A stretch of DNA of 64,000 nt, taken from contig JAWUWD010000038.1 in NCBI GenBank assembly GCA_034112085.1, positions 45,088 to 109,087 on the forward strand. Reading direction: 5' to 3'. Origin of the DNA: JAWUWD01 sp034112085. GTDB lineage: Bacteria; Bacteroidota; Bacteroidia; Cytophagales; Cyclobacteriaceae. The notes under the pieces were generated by a model. That model was given only the letters and a program-made list of their open reading frames with translations. It was not told where the DNA came from and ran no database searches. A program made the translations under genes and the position numbers. This document shows, one piece after another, positions 8,146 through 16,016 of this stretch. Within the stretch, counting starts at the first letter, position 1; each line of letters starts with the position of its first letter.

Positions 8146-9307
8146 GTTTAGCAAGTAAGTTAATCATAAAGTCTATTTCCCCTTCAGTGTTATAATAATG
8201 TACCGAAGCTCTTACAACTTCGGTAATATTTCGTGATTTCAGGTCTAGTAAGGAAGAACTCAATAAAGCAACAGAAACGTTCACTCCTCTTTTTGACAAA
8301 TAATGTTTCATTTCATTTACCGTATATTTCGAAGAAGAGAAAGTGACGATACCACATTGATGAATACCTGTATCTCTAACTCTGATGTGATCGATCTCAT
8401 TGAGTCTAGTTCTAAGGTAGGAAGACAGTACTTTGATTTCTTTATAAACCTCTTCAATTCCAAGGTTATTCAAATATTTAAGTGCTAAAGTAAAACCATA
8501 TTTACCAGATAAATTTGATTCCCAAGTCTCGAACTTCTTCGCATCTTTTCTCATACGATAGTTTTCTGGAGAAATCCACTCAGCTCCGTGCAAATCCAGA
8601 TATGTCGGCTCCAATTTCTCAGTAGTAGATTGTCTTGCATATAGAAAACCTGTTCCTCTAGGGCCTCTGAGATATTTCCGCCCAGTTGCTGTTAGGAAAT
8701 CACAGTTGATTTTCGCAACATCAACTGGGCACTGACCCACTGATTGACAAGCATCCAGAAGGTATAGAATGTTATTTGTTTTGCATATCTCCCCAATCTC
8801 CTCTACTGGATTGATCAATCCATTTCCTGTTGGGATATGACATATGGATATCAGCTTTACTTTAGGGTTAATAGCCTTCTTCAACTCCTCAACATCAACA
8901 GCTCCGTGAATATCATTTGGAATTACTTGTATGACTACATCCTTTAACTTTTTTAATTGTAGAAATGCAATATAATTGCTCGCATACTCACTCATACAAG
9001 AAAGGATAATATCTCCCTTATCAAATGGGATAGCATGTAAGGCCCGTTGCCAAGCCACTGTAGCGCTTTCAGTCAAGGCAATTTCGCTTGGGTTCGCGTT
9101 GACTAATAAGGCGGACTGATCATAGAAAGCGCTTAATTCACTCTCAAAGTGAACAGCGGCTTCATAACCTCCCATTGATGCCTCTGTGTCCAAATAGTCT
9201 TTCATACCATCTACGATGGGCTTAGGGATTAAAGCTGCGCCAGCATTGTTAAAATGAATAAGCTGACGAGTGCCAGGAGTGTCATGTCTAACGATATCTT
9301 TATTCAT
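8123..9307 (-). CDS. Class V PLP-dependent aminotransferase / cysteine desulfurase-like enzyme
   Basis: The 394-residue protein has the fold type I PLP layout. D185 in LLDACQS contacts the pyridine nitrogen, Q188 follows, and K211 in TGRKYLRGPRGTGFLY forms the Schiff base. LIHFNNAGAAL at the start is typical of this class. The GRK.LRGPRG motif resembles EgtE-type C-S lyases and isopenicillin N epimerase-like members more than IscS, and the Ser-His-Lys active-site motif of classical cysteine desulfurases is absent. There is no signal peptide. No ergothioneine gene is nearby, so the substrate is open. The stop region overlaps the convergent retropepsin gene. Confidence 0.85.
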   Translation of the reverse strand: MNKDIVRHDTPGTRQLIHFNNAGAALIPKPIVDGMKDYLDTEASMGGYEAAVHFESELSAFYDQSALLVNANPSEIALTESATVAWQRALHAIPFDKGDIILSCMSEYASNYIAFLQLKKLKDVVIQVIPNDIHGAVDVEELKKAINPKVKLISICHIPTGNGLINPVEEIGEICKTNNILYLLDACQSVGQCPVDVAKINCDFLTATGRKYLRGPRGTGFLYARQSTTEKLEPTYLDLHGAEWISPENYRMRKDAKKFETWESNLSGKYGFTLALKYLNNLGIEEVYKEIKVLSSYLRTRLNEIDHIRVRDTGIHQCGIVTFSSSKYTVNEMKHYLSKRGVNVSVALLSSSLLDLKSRNITEVVRASVHYYNTEGEIDFMINLLAKLKSDGPT

Positions 9308-9328
9308 ATAGAATAGTGCCTAAGGCTA

Positions 9329-11476
9329 TTAATTATTAGGAAACTTCAGAGTAAAAGTTGTCCCTTTACCTAAAGTCGATTGTACAGAAATTTTGCCACC
9401 CAATTTATGCATCGTGTCTTTTACAATATATAAACCTAGACCAGATCCATGCGAACTATGAGAAGCTCTATAGAACATATCGAAAATCTTATCAACACGA
9501 CTCGAGTCTATTCCCTGACCATTATCTTCAATTGAGATCTCAACATATCCCTTATTTTGTAAAACTGACATATTTATACAAGGTTCATCCTGCTGAAAAT
9601 TATGGTATTTAACTGCATTGGCTATGATGTTGCTCAACACTATTTTGCATCTTTTAAGATCAGAAGTCAAACAAGTGCTTTTTTTGAAATTCCGATTCAG
9701 TGTTACTCGCTCCGACTGTTCAAAATATTTGAGATCTTCAACGATGTCATCTATTAGATTATGCAGGTTGATACTACTCTGCTCAACTTCAGCTTTGGCA
9801 TTAGATGAGTATTCCAAGATACTTTTGATAAAGACCTCTAGTTTACTAATACTAGTATCCATCATCCCGAAATAATCTTGTAGCGTTGATTCGTTTTTCT
9901 CGTCTTTGGCTATACTGATCAAGCCACTGAGCGATTTTAGAGGAGCAACTAGATCATGTGATGATCGATAAACAAAGTTGTCAAGCTCAGAATTTACCAC
10001 CACAAGTTCTTCATTTGCAGATCTGAGTTCTTCCTTTTGAGTGATTAATTCTTTGGTTCTTTCTAGAATTATTTCTTCCAATCGAGTATTTAATTTCTCG
10101 AGGTGTGACATCCTCAATAATACACCCACCCATACAATTACTATCAGAATAATGATTCCAAAGAAATAACTCCAAAAACTCTGATACCATAATGTAGGTA
10201 TTACGAAGTCCAATGAAGCAGGTTCTGACACCCTCCCATTCGCAAGTCTTGATTTAACATGAAATGTATAGTCTTGATTTTTAAGGCCTATGTATTCCTT
10301 GCTAATGTCGTGATTCCAACTTGACCATTGTCCTTCAGACCCCTCCAAATAATATGAATATTCTAAATCTGCTTTATCATACCCCGGAGTAGCGTAATGT
10401 AACACCAAAGAGTTGTTTGATTCTTTGAGTTTCAATTGACCACTTATCGCATTGACATGATATGAACTGTCATTGACTTCTACATATCGAAGTATTGTAC
10501 TCATTTTCGTTGTGTCTCTAATATTCTGGAATGTTAAATAGTCTGCCCCATCATTCGGGAGCCATATATTCCCCCGGCTATCGCGAAATGATTCCCTCAT
10601 ATAGTTGCTAGACAATCCCTCTTTTCGAGTCAGTCTACGCAGTAACTCCCCTTCTTTGCTTACCCACATAACCCCTCCAGTAGAAGTATTAAAGAAATAA
10701 GTACTATCATCCCATACTAACCCATCGTAAAGACCATATTCTTTCATGAGTTCATTAGCGGCTACATTCCAAGGTATTATCGAATAATTTATGGTGTCAA
10801 ATAAGAAAGTTCCATTATACTCAGTCAGCAAAAGCTTCTCACCGTTGGGCCCTGGCAACATTTTGAAAGGAGCATCATCTTTCAATTTGAAATTTTGATT
10901 AATGGAAATCAGTGAATCTTTCTCCATTCTAAAAATGCCCTTATCATAACTTGAAAAGTGCATTTGGTTATTTATTGGCAACAGCCAAGAATTGACAATT
11001 GGTAGATCATGAATCAACTCACCATCATATCTAATAATAGCACTATAGGTCTGAAAATAAATATCATTCCCAAGCATTCGTATTTGCCATACCTCTCCAA
11101 GTTTCTTAGTTTTCTCAACTAAGTTCCTGAGTGAATTATATTCGAATTGCCCAGAAAGAGACCGTTCTAAAAATCCGAATTCATCCGTTCCACCAACGTA
11201 AATTCTACCATCTTTAGAATATTTCAATGTTACCACCGCTGAAAAATCATTAATCGGGATCAACTTCCATTCGCTTCCGTCATACTCCAAAACTCCATTT
11301 TCATTTGCTATATATATGACCCCATTTTCGTCTTCGCAAACAGAAAAATTATACAACGCTGCCTCGTAATCCTTTGAGCTAAAAGATTTAATAGCAATAG
11401 AATCAATCTCAATATTTTGAGCTATTCCATAAAACGGTAATAATATGATTAGAATGAAGACAACTGCTTTCGTCAT
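9329..11476 (-). CDS. Beta-propeller sensor histidine kinase (Y_Y_Y, HisKA, HATPase_c)
   Basis: The 715-residue protein starts with a signal peptide (cut near GIAQ). About 320 residues of repeats such as DENGVIYIANENGVLEYDGSEW form a single periplasmic propeller. A Y_Y_Y domain with YYLEGSEGQWSSW follows, then a membrane helix near residues 435-455, a coiled linker with LEERTKEL-like sequence, a HisKA domain with H507 in SSHDLVAPL, and an ATPase domain with DNGQGID and HGSGLGLYIVKD. Hybrid sensors of this group usually carry two propellers, a fused receiver and an AraC domain; this one lacks the last two and no response regulator adjoins it. The ligand and partner are unknown. Confidence 0.9.
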   Translation of the reverse strand: MTKAVVFILIILLPFYGIAQNIEIDSIAIKSFSSKDYEAALYNFSVCEDENGVIYIANENGVLEYDGSEWKLIPINDFSAVVTLKYSKDGRIYVGGTDEFGFLERSLSGQFEYNSLRNLVEKTKKLGEVWQIRMLGNDIYFQTYSAIIRYDGELIHDLPIVNSWLLPINNQMHFSSYDKGIFRMEKDSLISINQNFKLKDDAPFKMLPGPNGEKLLLTEYNGTFLFDTINYSIIPWNVAANELMKEYGLYDGLVWDDSTYFFNTSTGGVMWVSKEGELLRRLTRKEGLSSNYMRESFRDSRGNIWLPNDGADYLTFQNIRDTTKMSTILRYVEVNDSSYHVNAISGQLKLKESNNSLVLHYATPGYDKADLEYSYYLEGSEGQWSSWNHDISKEYIGLKNQDYTFHVKSRLANGRVSEPASLDFVIPTLWYQSFWSYFFGIIILIVIVWVGVLLRMSHLEKLNTRLEEIILERTKELITQKEELRSANEELVVVNSELDNFVYRSSHDLVAPLKSLSGLISIAKDEKNESTLQDYFGMMDTSISKLEVFIKSILEYSSNAKAEVEQSSINLHNLIDDIVEDLKYFEQSERVTLNRNFKKSTCLTSDLKRCKIVLSNIIANAVKYHNFQQDEPCINMSVLQNKGYVEISIEDNGQGIDSSRVDKIFDMFYRASHSSHGSGLGLYIVKDTMHKLGGKISVQSTLGKGTTFTLKFPNN

Positions 11477-11525
11477 AGGGGGTTATGAAAAAGTAACAAT
11501 GTCCAATTTATAAAATTTCTATCAA

Positions 11526-11602
11526 AAAGAAAGCCGATAAAAATCGGCCCCAAATTAACTCTAAAAACAAAAAAACCCTAACGAAGAAACTTGTTAGGGT
11601 TG
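11526..11602 (-). terminator. Two tandem terminators of the tRNA operon
   Basis: Read on the minus strand, AACCCTAAC and GTTAGGGTT form a stem followed by TTTTTTGTTTTT (11565-11602). A second hairpin, GCCGAT / ATCGGC with a T-rich tail, follows at 11526-11548. They lie directly downstream of tRNA-Leu. Confidence 0.75.
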
Positions 11603-11609
11603 TAATAAG

Positions 11610-11692
11610 TACCAGGAGCGGGAATTGAACCCGCACGACCAAAGGTCATCAGATTTTAAGTCTGACGTGTCTACCAATTCCACCATCCCGGC
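11610..11692 (-). tRNA. tRNA-Leu (anticodon TAA)
   Basis: The minus strand folds into a class II tRNA of 83 nt. The acceptor is GCCGGGA paired with TCCTGGT (two G-U pairs), the anticodon stem TCAGA/TCTGA holds loop CTTAAAA, there is a long variable arm, and the T arm is GCGGG-TTCAATT-CCCGC. The discriminator is A, as expected for leucine tRNA. CCA is not encoded. It is the second gene after tRNA-Gly. Confidence 0.95.
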
Positions 11693-11726
11693 ATAGGCTA
11701 TCAATTATAGACCTATAATAAAAAAG

Positions 11727-11799
11727 AGCGAATGACGCGGTTCGACCTCGCGCCCGCCACCGTGGCAAGGAGGCGCTCTACCAGCTGAGCTACTTTCGC
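11727..11799 (-). tRNA. tRNA-Gly (anticodon GCC), structurally irregular
   Basis: The 73-nt minus-strand sequence has a full cloverleaf outline: acceptor GCGAAAG, D stem GCTC/GAGC, anticodon loop TTGCCAC and discriminator T. The 3' half has several breaks: U29-U41 in the anticodon stem, A52-G62 in the T stem, A6-A67 in the acceptor, and G instead of T at position 54 of the T loop (loop GTCGAAC). The 5' half is regular. It has a strong promoter and is followed by tRNA-Leu. It may be a decaying copy, or a glycine tRNA with reduced or special use. Confidence 0.8.
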
Positions 11800-11856
11800 T
11801 TTTATTTTAATCATCTTAGCAGCTATCTCTTTAGACAGCTATCTGCTAACGAAGTG

Positions 11857-11886
11857 CAAATTTAGTAAGGGATATTTATTTTGCAA
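11857..11886 (-). promoter_or_regulatory. Promoter of the tRNA-Gly/tRNA-Leu operon
   Basis: On the minus strand TTG (11884-11886), exactly 19 bases, then TAAATTTG (11857-11864) matches the Bacteroidota consensus TTG-N19-TAnnTTTG completely. The predicted start leaves a leader of roughly 50 nt before tRNA-Gly. The leader holds TTAGCAG/CTGCTAA inverted arms and a repeated CAGCTATCT. Confidence 0.75.
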
Positions 11887-11905
11887 GATCTTTTACAAAA
11901 AAGAT

Positions 11906-12823
11906 CTAAGCTACCTTAGCTAATTCTTTAGCATGTGCCTTATTCTTTGAATATTTAATATGATTGGGGACTCCTTTCACATCCCAAATGATCCCAACCC
12001 ATGACAACATTTTCAATATATAAAAGGTAATATCTATTTCCCACCAAAAGAACCCTTGACGAGCGGCTACTTCATAATAATGATGATTATTGTGCCAGCC
12101 TTCTCCTAAAGTTATCAATGCAAGGAACAAGTTGTTTTTAGATTCATCATTTGACTTATAGCGTTGTTTACCAAACTTATGCATGATTGAATTAATCGAA
12201 AATGTACCGTGAAAAAGTATCACCGTACTCAGGAAAAACCCTATAATCAATGTTGAAAGGCCAGCATTGCTAAACATCATGGTAATGCTTCCACCATTGA
12301 CGATACCACCTAGAGCCATTACTATCATAGCCAATATAAATGGAGGAATTATGTGATGCTTGTTAAGCCATACTAATTCTGGATACTTAGCGTAGTCGCT
12401 AATAACTTTGTAGTCAGTGACTTTATAGTCAGGACCAGCGATCCACCCCATATGCGAATACCAAAAGCCATAGAGCTTCATTGAGTGAGGATCTTTTGGT
12501 GTATCACTAGTTCTATGATGTACTCTGTGATGAGAAGCCCACCATAGTGCTCCCTTTTGCAAAGATGTTTGCGCCATAAAGGCTATTACAAACTGAAAAA
12601 AACGAGAAGTATTATAGCTCCTGTGCGCAAAATAACGGTGATATCCTCCCGTAATCCAAAACATACGAAAGAAGTACAAGAAACCACACAATATCCAATC
12701 GAATGTAGTAGCTCCTGTCCATAGTCCAAGTAATGGCACCAAATGAAGGATGAAAAATCCAGCCTCAGTTTTGAGTATTGGTTTACCTCTTTTTTCTAAA
12801 ACTATTTCTTTGTCAGTTGTCAT
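11906..12823 (-). CDS. Acyl-CoA / fatty acid desaturase (delta-9 type)
   Basis: This integral membrane di-iron enzyme of 305 residues has three histidine boxes: HRYFAH (62-67), HHRVHH (98-103) and HNNHH (244-248). That pattern belongs to stearoyl-CoA desaturase-like enzymes, which insert a cis double bond in fatty acyl chains using O2 and an electron donor. Hydrophobic stretches around residues 20-60 and 160-220 would make two membrane hairpins. It likely tunes membrane fluidity. A near-perfect promoter lies upstream at 12846-12875. No ferredoxin or reductase partner is adjacent. Confidence 0.9.
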   Translation of the reverse strand: MTTDKEIVLEKRGKPILKTEAGFFILHLVPLLGLWTGATTFDWILCGFLYFFRMFWITGGYHRYFAHRSYNTSRFFQFVIAFMAQTSLQKGALWWASHHRVHHRTSDTPKDPHSMKLYGFWYSHMGWIAGPDYKVTDYKVISDYAKYPELVWLNKHHIIPPFILAMIVMALGGIVNGGSITMMFSNAGLSTLIIGFFLSTVILFHGTFSINSIMHKFGKQRYKSNDESKNNLFLALITLGEGWHNNHHYYEVAARQGFFWWEIDITFYILKMLSWVGIIWDVKGVPNHIKYSKNKAHAKELAKVA

Positions 12824-12845
12824 CTTCCTTGATCATTTGAAAGTC

Positions 12846-12875
12846 CAAAGTTATGGATAATAAATGCTTGGACAA
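12846..12875 (-). promoter_or_regulatory. Promoter of the desaturase gene
   Basis: Minus strand: TTG (12873-12875), 19 bases, TAACTTTG (12846-12853). It fits TTG-N19-TAnnTTTG at every fixed position and lies 22 bases before the start codon. Confidence 0.75.
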
Positions 12876-13102
12876 AAAGAGTAATTGCTTTTATCCCAAA
12901 GATCTCTTACTAAAGAGAAAATTTACCTATCATAAGTTAGGTCAACTTTATGAAGAATATCACTTATATGAAATAATGCTTACATTTATAAATGAGTCTT
13001 TTCATAAAAAAAGTCTATGAAGCACTCCTTTCACAAAAAAAGTCGGGATTGGATAAGTATATCACCAATAAGAAAAAGCAACAAACTCAAAATAAATCAA
13101 CT

Positions 13103-14311
13103 ATGAAAACCAAACATCTTATTCATGCATTGATTTTTCTAGGTCTTACTATAGCCTGTGATGAAGATGAAATGCCGAAAATCACATTACAAAATTTTGA
13201 AGTAACAATAGCCGAAAACCCGACATTAGGCCAGTCTATTGGGTTTGTCAATGTCACTTTTAAAAATGCTCGACATACGGGAGTTTATTTTGCCAATGAG
13301 AATGTTTTGGGTGATTTGAGCAACTACATTTCCATGGATAGAGAAACGGGAGAATTGACAATTATTGCCCTAGAACATTTCGATGACAATCATCAAAACA
13401 TTGGAGAATATTTTGATTTTGAGAGGCAAACCACCTTTACGGCTGATGCCATTGTAGATGCTTTTAATGGAGATGACAATATGGTCACGGAGACATTTAC
13501 CGTGACTATTAACTTAACTGATGTTGTAGAAGTAGTCCCTACCGAGCCCATACTTACAACGATTGCAGCTACTTTGATAACCCACAATTTTGCCTCGAGT
13601 GGAGGAATAATCGTATCTGATGGCAACAGCACCATTACTGAACAAGGGATTGTGTTGGGTGAATTGGAAATGCCCACCACTGCCGACACAAAAATCGTTG
13701 ACGGTACAGGAGCAGAGTCATTTACGAGCGCGTTGTCAGACCTTAATTCCAACACCATCTATTATGTAAGAGCCTACGCAAGGAACGACATAGGCACAGG
13801 CTATGGAGATGTACTTAGCTTTACAACTAGTGTAGGGATTGGTGATAGCTACCAGGGTGGTATTATAGCTTACATATTGCAAGACGGTGATCCTGGTTAC
13901 GATGTCGATGTACCACATGGTCTTATCGCTGCCTCAGCTGACCAAAGTAATTCAATTATATGGTCAAACACACTTACGCTCATTAATGCAGCTTCTCAAG
14001 CGATTGGCTCAGGACAGGCAAATACATCGGCTATTGTAGCGGATCAGGGGGCTGGTAGTTATGCCGCTAAATTGTGTGACGATTTGGTTATTGAGAGCTT
14101 TGACGACTGGTACTTGCCGAGTTTGGATGAGCTAAACAAATTATATTTAAACAAAGAATTAATTGGCGATTTTCAAGTAGCATTTTATTGGAGTTCCAGT
14201 GAAGAGAGTATGAATAATGCTTATTTACACTCTTTCAATAGCAACTCTTTTTCACCAACTACTAAAAACACAACAACGGACTATCGCGTTCGTGCGATTA
14301 GGTCTTATTAA
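13103..14311 (+). CDS. Lipoprotein with cadherin-like, FN3-like and DUF1566 domains
   Basis: I place the start at ATG 13103, because MKTKHLIHALIFLGLTIAC gives a lipoprotein signal with C19; the frame is open 37 codons further upstream, but that part is lysine-rich and has no signal. Residues about 25-150 hold a cadherin-like segment (MDRETGELTIIALEHFD). About 155-245 resemble the fibronectin-like repeat common in Bacteroidota surface proteins (YYVRAYARNDIGTGYGDVLSFTT). The last roughly 150 residues are DUF1566/Lcl-like, with DDWYLPSLDELNKLY and YWSSSE. It is probably a surface lipoprotein for binding; the ligand is unknown. Confidence 0.75.
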   Translation: MKTKHLIHALIFLGLTIACDEDEMPKITLQNFEVTIAENPTLGQSIGFVNVTFKNARHTGVYFANENVLGDLSNYISMDRETGELTIIALEHFDDNHQNIGEYFDFERQTTFTADAIVDAFNGDDNMVTETFTVTINLTDVVEVVPTEPILTTIAATLITHNFASSGGIIVSDGNSTITEQGIVLGELEMPTTADTKIVDGTGAESFTSALSDLNSNTIYYVRAYARNDIGTGYGDVLSFTTSVGIGDSYQGGIIAYILQDGDPGYDVDVPHGLIAASADQSNSIIWSNTLTLINAASQAIGSGQANTSAIVADQGAGSYAAKLCDDLVIESFDDWYLPSLDELNKLYLNKELIGDFQVAFYWSSSEESMNNAYLHSFNSNSFSPTTKNTTTDYRVRAIRSY

Positions 14312-14363
14312 TTTAATTATCAATCAAGCAGTAAAATTATACCTTTTTATCAACTATGAATAG

Positions 14364-14407
14364 AAGCCCTCAGCAGTCTTACTTCTAAGATTTCTGAGGG
14401 CTTTAAT
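14364..14407. terminator. Hairpin between the lipoprotein gene and the convergent SDR gene
   Basis: AGCCCTCAG and CTGAGGGCT pair across a loop that contains a small CTTA/TAAG stem. TTTAATTATTT follows on the plus strand, so it serves the lipoprotein gene. Confidence 0.7.
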
Positions 14408-14509
14408 TATTTCCATTCCATTCAATAGACTGTTGCCAACATAAATTGACCGTTTCTATTTTGAGTATTTTTCATTAAAAAACACCTTATGTTACTTTTG
14501 CAGTCAGTT

Positions 14510-15259
14510 TTACACTTGGCTCAGGCCACCATCCACAGCTAGTTCAACACCATTGATAAATGATGCATCATCGGACACTAGAAATAATACTGAACGAGCT
14601 ATCTCATCATCTGACCCAAAACGACCAAGTGGTACTTGAGAAGCAAAGCCAGCTCCCATTTCTTGTATTGCTTCTTCTGGCATTCCCATTTTTCCATAAA
14701 TAGGTGTATTGATAGGGCCAGGTGCTACACTTACCGCTCTGATTTTCTTAGATTTTAGCTCACTTGCCAATACACGCGTTAGTGATCTGAGTGCACCTTT
14801 AGTAGCGCTATAAACACTAGACCCATCGAACCCTTTGTGATGTACGATAGAAGTGTTACTTGCAATAACACTGCCTTCATTCATATATGGCAAAGCTTCT
14901 TTGACTGTAAAAAATGGATTCTTCACATTGATATTGAAATGCATATCAAAATGGTCTTCGTCTATCTCACTAATTGGCAGGAAGAAGGCTACGCCAGCAT
15001 TTAAAAAGAGGATGTCGATTTTACCATATAATGAAGCTACCGCCTCGACTGATGTTTTGGCTGCACCAGGTAAAGCTGCATCTGCCAGTACATACTTGGC
15101 ATCATGTCCTATTTCCTTGATGGCTTCTTCAAGCGCATCTTCTCTTCGACCTGTGATTACCACTTTTGCACCTTCCTTGGCAAACAACTTAGCGGTTGCC
15201 AATCCAATCCCACTATTTCCACCTGTAATTAAGGCTACTTTGTTTTCTAATTTCCCCAT
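14510..15259 (-). CDS. Short-chain dehydrogenase/reductase
   Basis: This classical SDR has 249 residues. The Rossmann motif TGGNSGIG is at 12-19, NAG is in FLNAGVAF, the catalytic Ser is near 137 (NTSIV), and Y150-x3-K154 is in VYSATKGAL. The tail GVELAVDGG is standard. R38-R39 after the second strand (VVITGRRE) suggests NADPH preference. It is an oxidoreductase of unknown substrate. Two copies of a TTTGAAAC-N4-GTTTCAAA operator lie in its leader and the TetR gene is just upstream, so it is almost certainly the main target of that repressor. Confidence 0.9.
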   Translation of the reverse strand: MGKLENKVALITGGNSGIGLATAKLFAKEGAKVVITGRREDALEEAIKEIGHDAKYVLADAALPGAAKTSVEAVASLYGKIDILFLNAGVAFFLPISEIDEDHFDMHFNINVKNPFFTVKEALPYMNEGSVIASNTSIVHHKGFDGSSVYSATKGALRSLTRVLASELKSKKIRAVSVAPGPINTPIYGKMGMPEEAIQEMGAGFASQVPLGRFGSDDEIARSVLFLVSDDASFINGVELAVDGGLSQV

Positions 15260-15270
15260 GATTGTTTTTA

Positions 15271-15321
15271 TTTGAAACGTTTGGTTCAGATAACGTTAGG
15301 TTTGAAACGAATGTTTCAAAC
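15271..15321 (-). promoter_or_regulatory. Two TetR operators in front of the SDR gene
   Basis: 15300-15321 contains GTTTGAAAC-GAAT-GTTTCAAAC, a perfect palindrome with 9-base arms and a 4-base spacer. 15271-15290 is a degenerate copy, TTTGAAAC-GTTT-GGTTCAGA. A third copy sits before the TetR gene itself. Confidence 0.7.
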
Positions 15322-15379
15322 GAATTGATATTTTTTCACTCCGCTAAAATGAATAGTGATTAATGACCTAGAAAAAAAA

Positions 15380-15955
15380 CTAAAGTGATTGCAGAATTTG
15401 ATCAGTAATACCTTTGATATGCTGTTTATCACGATCAACCATTGAGGTTACTCTTAAACCCTGTAAACTAGAGAATAGATAATTGGCTAATATTTCTGGA
15501 TCTTTACTTTTGCCAATTTCTCCTAGATCTTGAGCGTCTTCTACTAGTGACTTAAAATTACCTACAACCACTTCTTTGTTGTCTGATAAAAAATCAAAAA
15601 TCCGGGGATCGGTATTACTTAGTTCGGTGGCGCAGTTGGATAAATAGCACCCTTTTTCTGGCAAACTATTCATCTCTTCCCAGACACCATTAAACAATAA
15701 TTCAATTGCCGCTTTCGGACTATTAGAATTGCTTTTAGCATTGTCAATAAGAGTATTCTGAAAACCTCGGTAGTATTCCAGAGACTCTCTGAAAAGTTTG
15801 AACTTGTCTCCAAAAGAATTGTAAATGCTTGATCTATTAAGTCCCGTCTCATTGACTAAGTCTTGCATAGATGTGCCGTTATACCCCTTTTCCCAAAAAA
15901 GGTCAGTCACCTTCTTGATGACTTCATCTCTATCAAATAATACTGACTTCGGCAT
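15380..15955 (-). CDS. TetR/AcrR family transcriptional repressor
   Basis: The 191-residue protein begins with a TetR helix-turn-helix: DEVIKKVTDLFWEKGYNGTSMQDLVNETGLNRSSIYNSFGDK (residues about 9-50). The C-terminal part (GCYLSNCATELSNTDP) matches the YxdF/TetR_C group that often controls a neighbouring oxidoreductase and senses small electrophiles or quinones. Two cysteines (C103, C107) in that region could take part in sensing; this is inference. The gene is upstream of the SDR in the same direction. An operator-like palindrome begins two bases from its start codon, which implies autoregulation. Confidence 0.88.
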   Translation of the reverse strand: MPKSVLFDRDEVIKKVTDLFWEKGYNGTSMQDLVNETGLNRSSIYNSFGDKFKLFRESLEYYRGFQNTLIDNAKSNSNSPKAAIELLFNGVWEEMNSLPEKGCYLSNCATELSNTDPRIFDFLSDNKEVVVGNFKSLVEDAQDLGEIGKSKDPEILANYLFSSLQGLRVTSMVDRDKQHIKGITDQILQSL

Positions 15956-15956
15956 A

Positions 15957-15974
15957 TTGGAACAAACGTTTCAA
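15957..15974 (-). promoter_or_regulatory. TetR operator at the TetR gene start
   Basis: TTGGAAC-AAAC-GTTTCAA has the same spacing as the two sites at 15271-15321 with a single mismatch between arms. It is one base upstream of the start codon (15953-15955). Confidence 0.6.
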
Positions 15975-16016
15975 ACAAAGATAAGTTGTATTATGAGAAT
16001 TACTCCTTTGTTAAGC

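Noticed and set aside
11886..11906. AGATCTTTT/AAAAGATCT hairpin as terminator of the desaturase gene
   Set aside because: On the minus strand it is not followed by a T run, and the left arm overlaps the -33 element of the tRNA promoter; it may be incidental.
12925..12960. AAGTT-AGGTC-AACTT palindrome between the desaturase and lipoprotein genes
   Set aside because: Arms of five bases are expected by chance in an AT-rich spacer and no second copy was seen.
12992..13102. N-terminal extension of the DUF1566 lipoprotein to ATG 12992
   Set aside because: The extra 37 residues are lysine/glutamine-rich and would bury the clear lipoprotein signal that starts at 13103.
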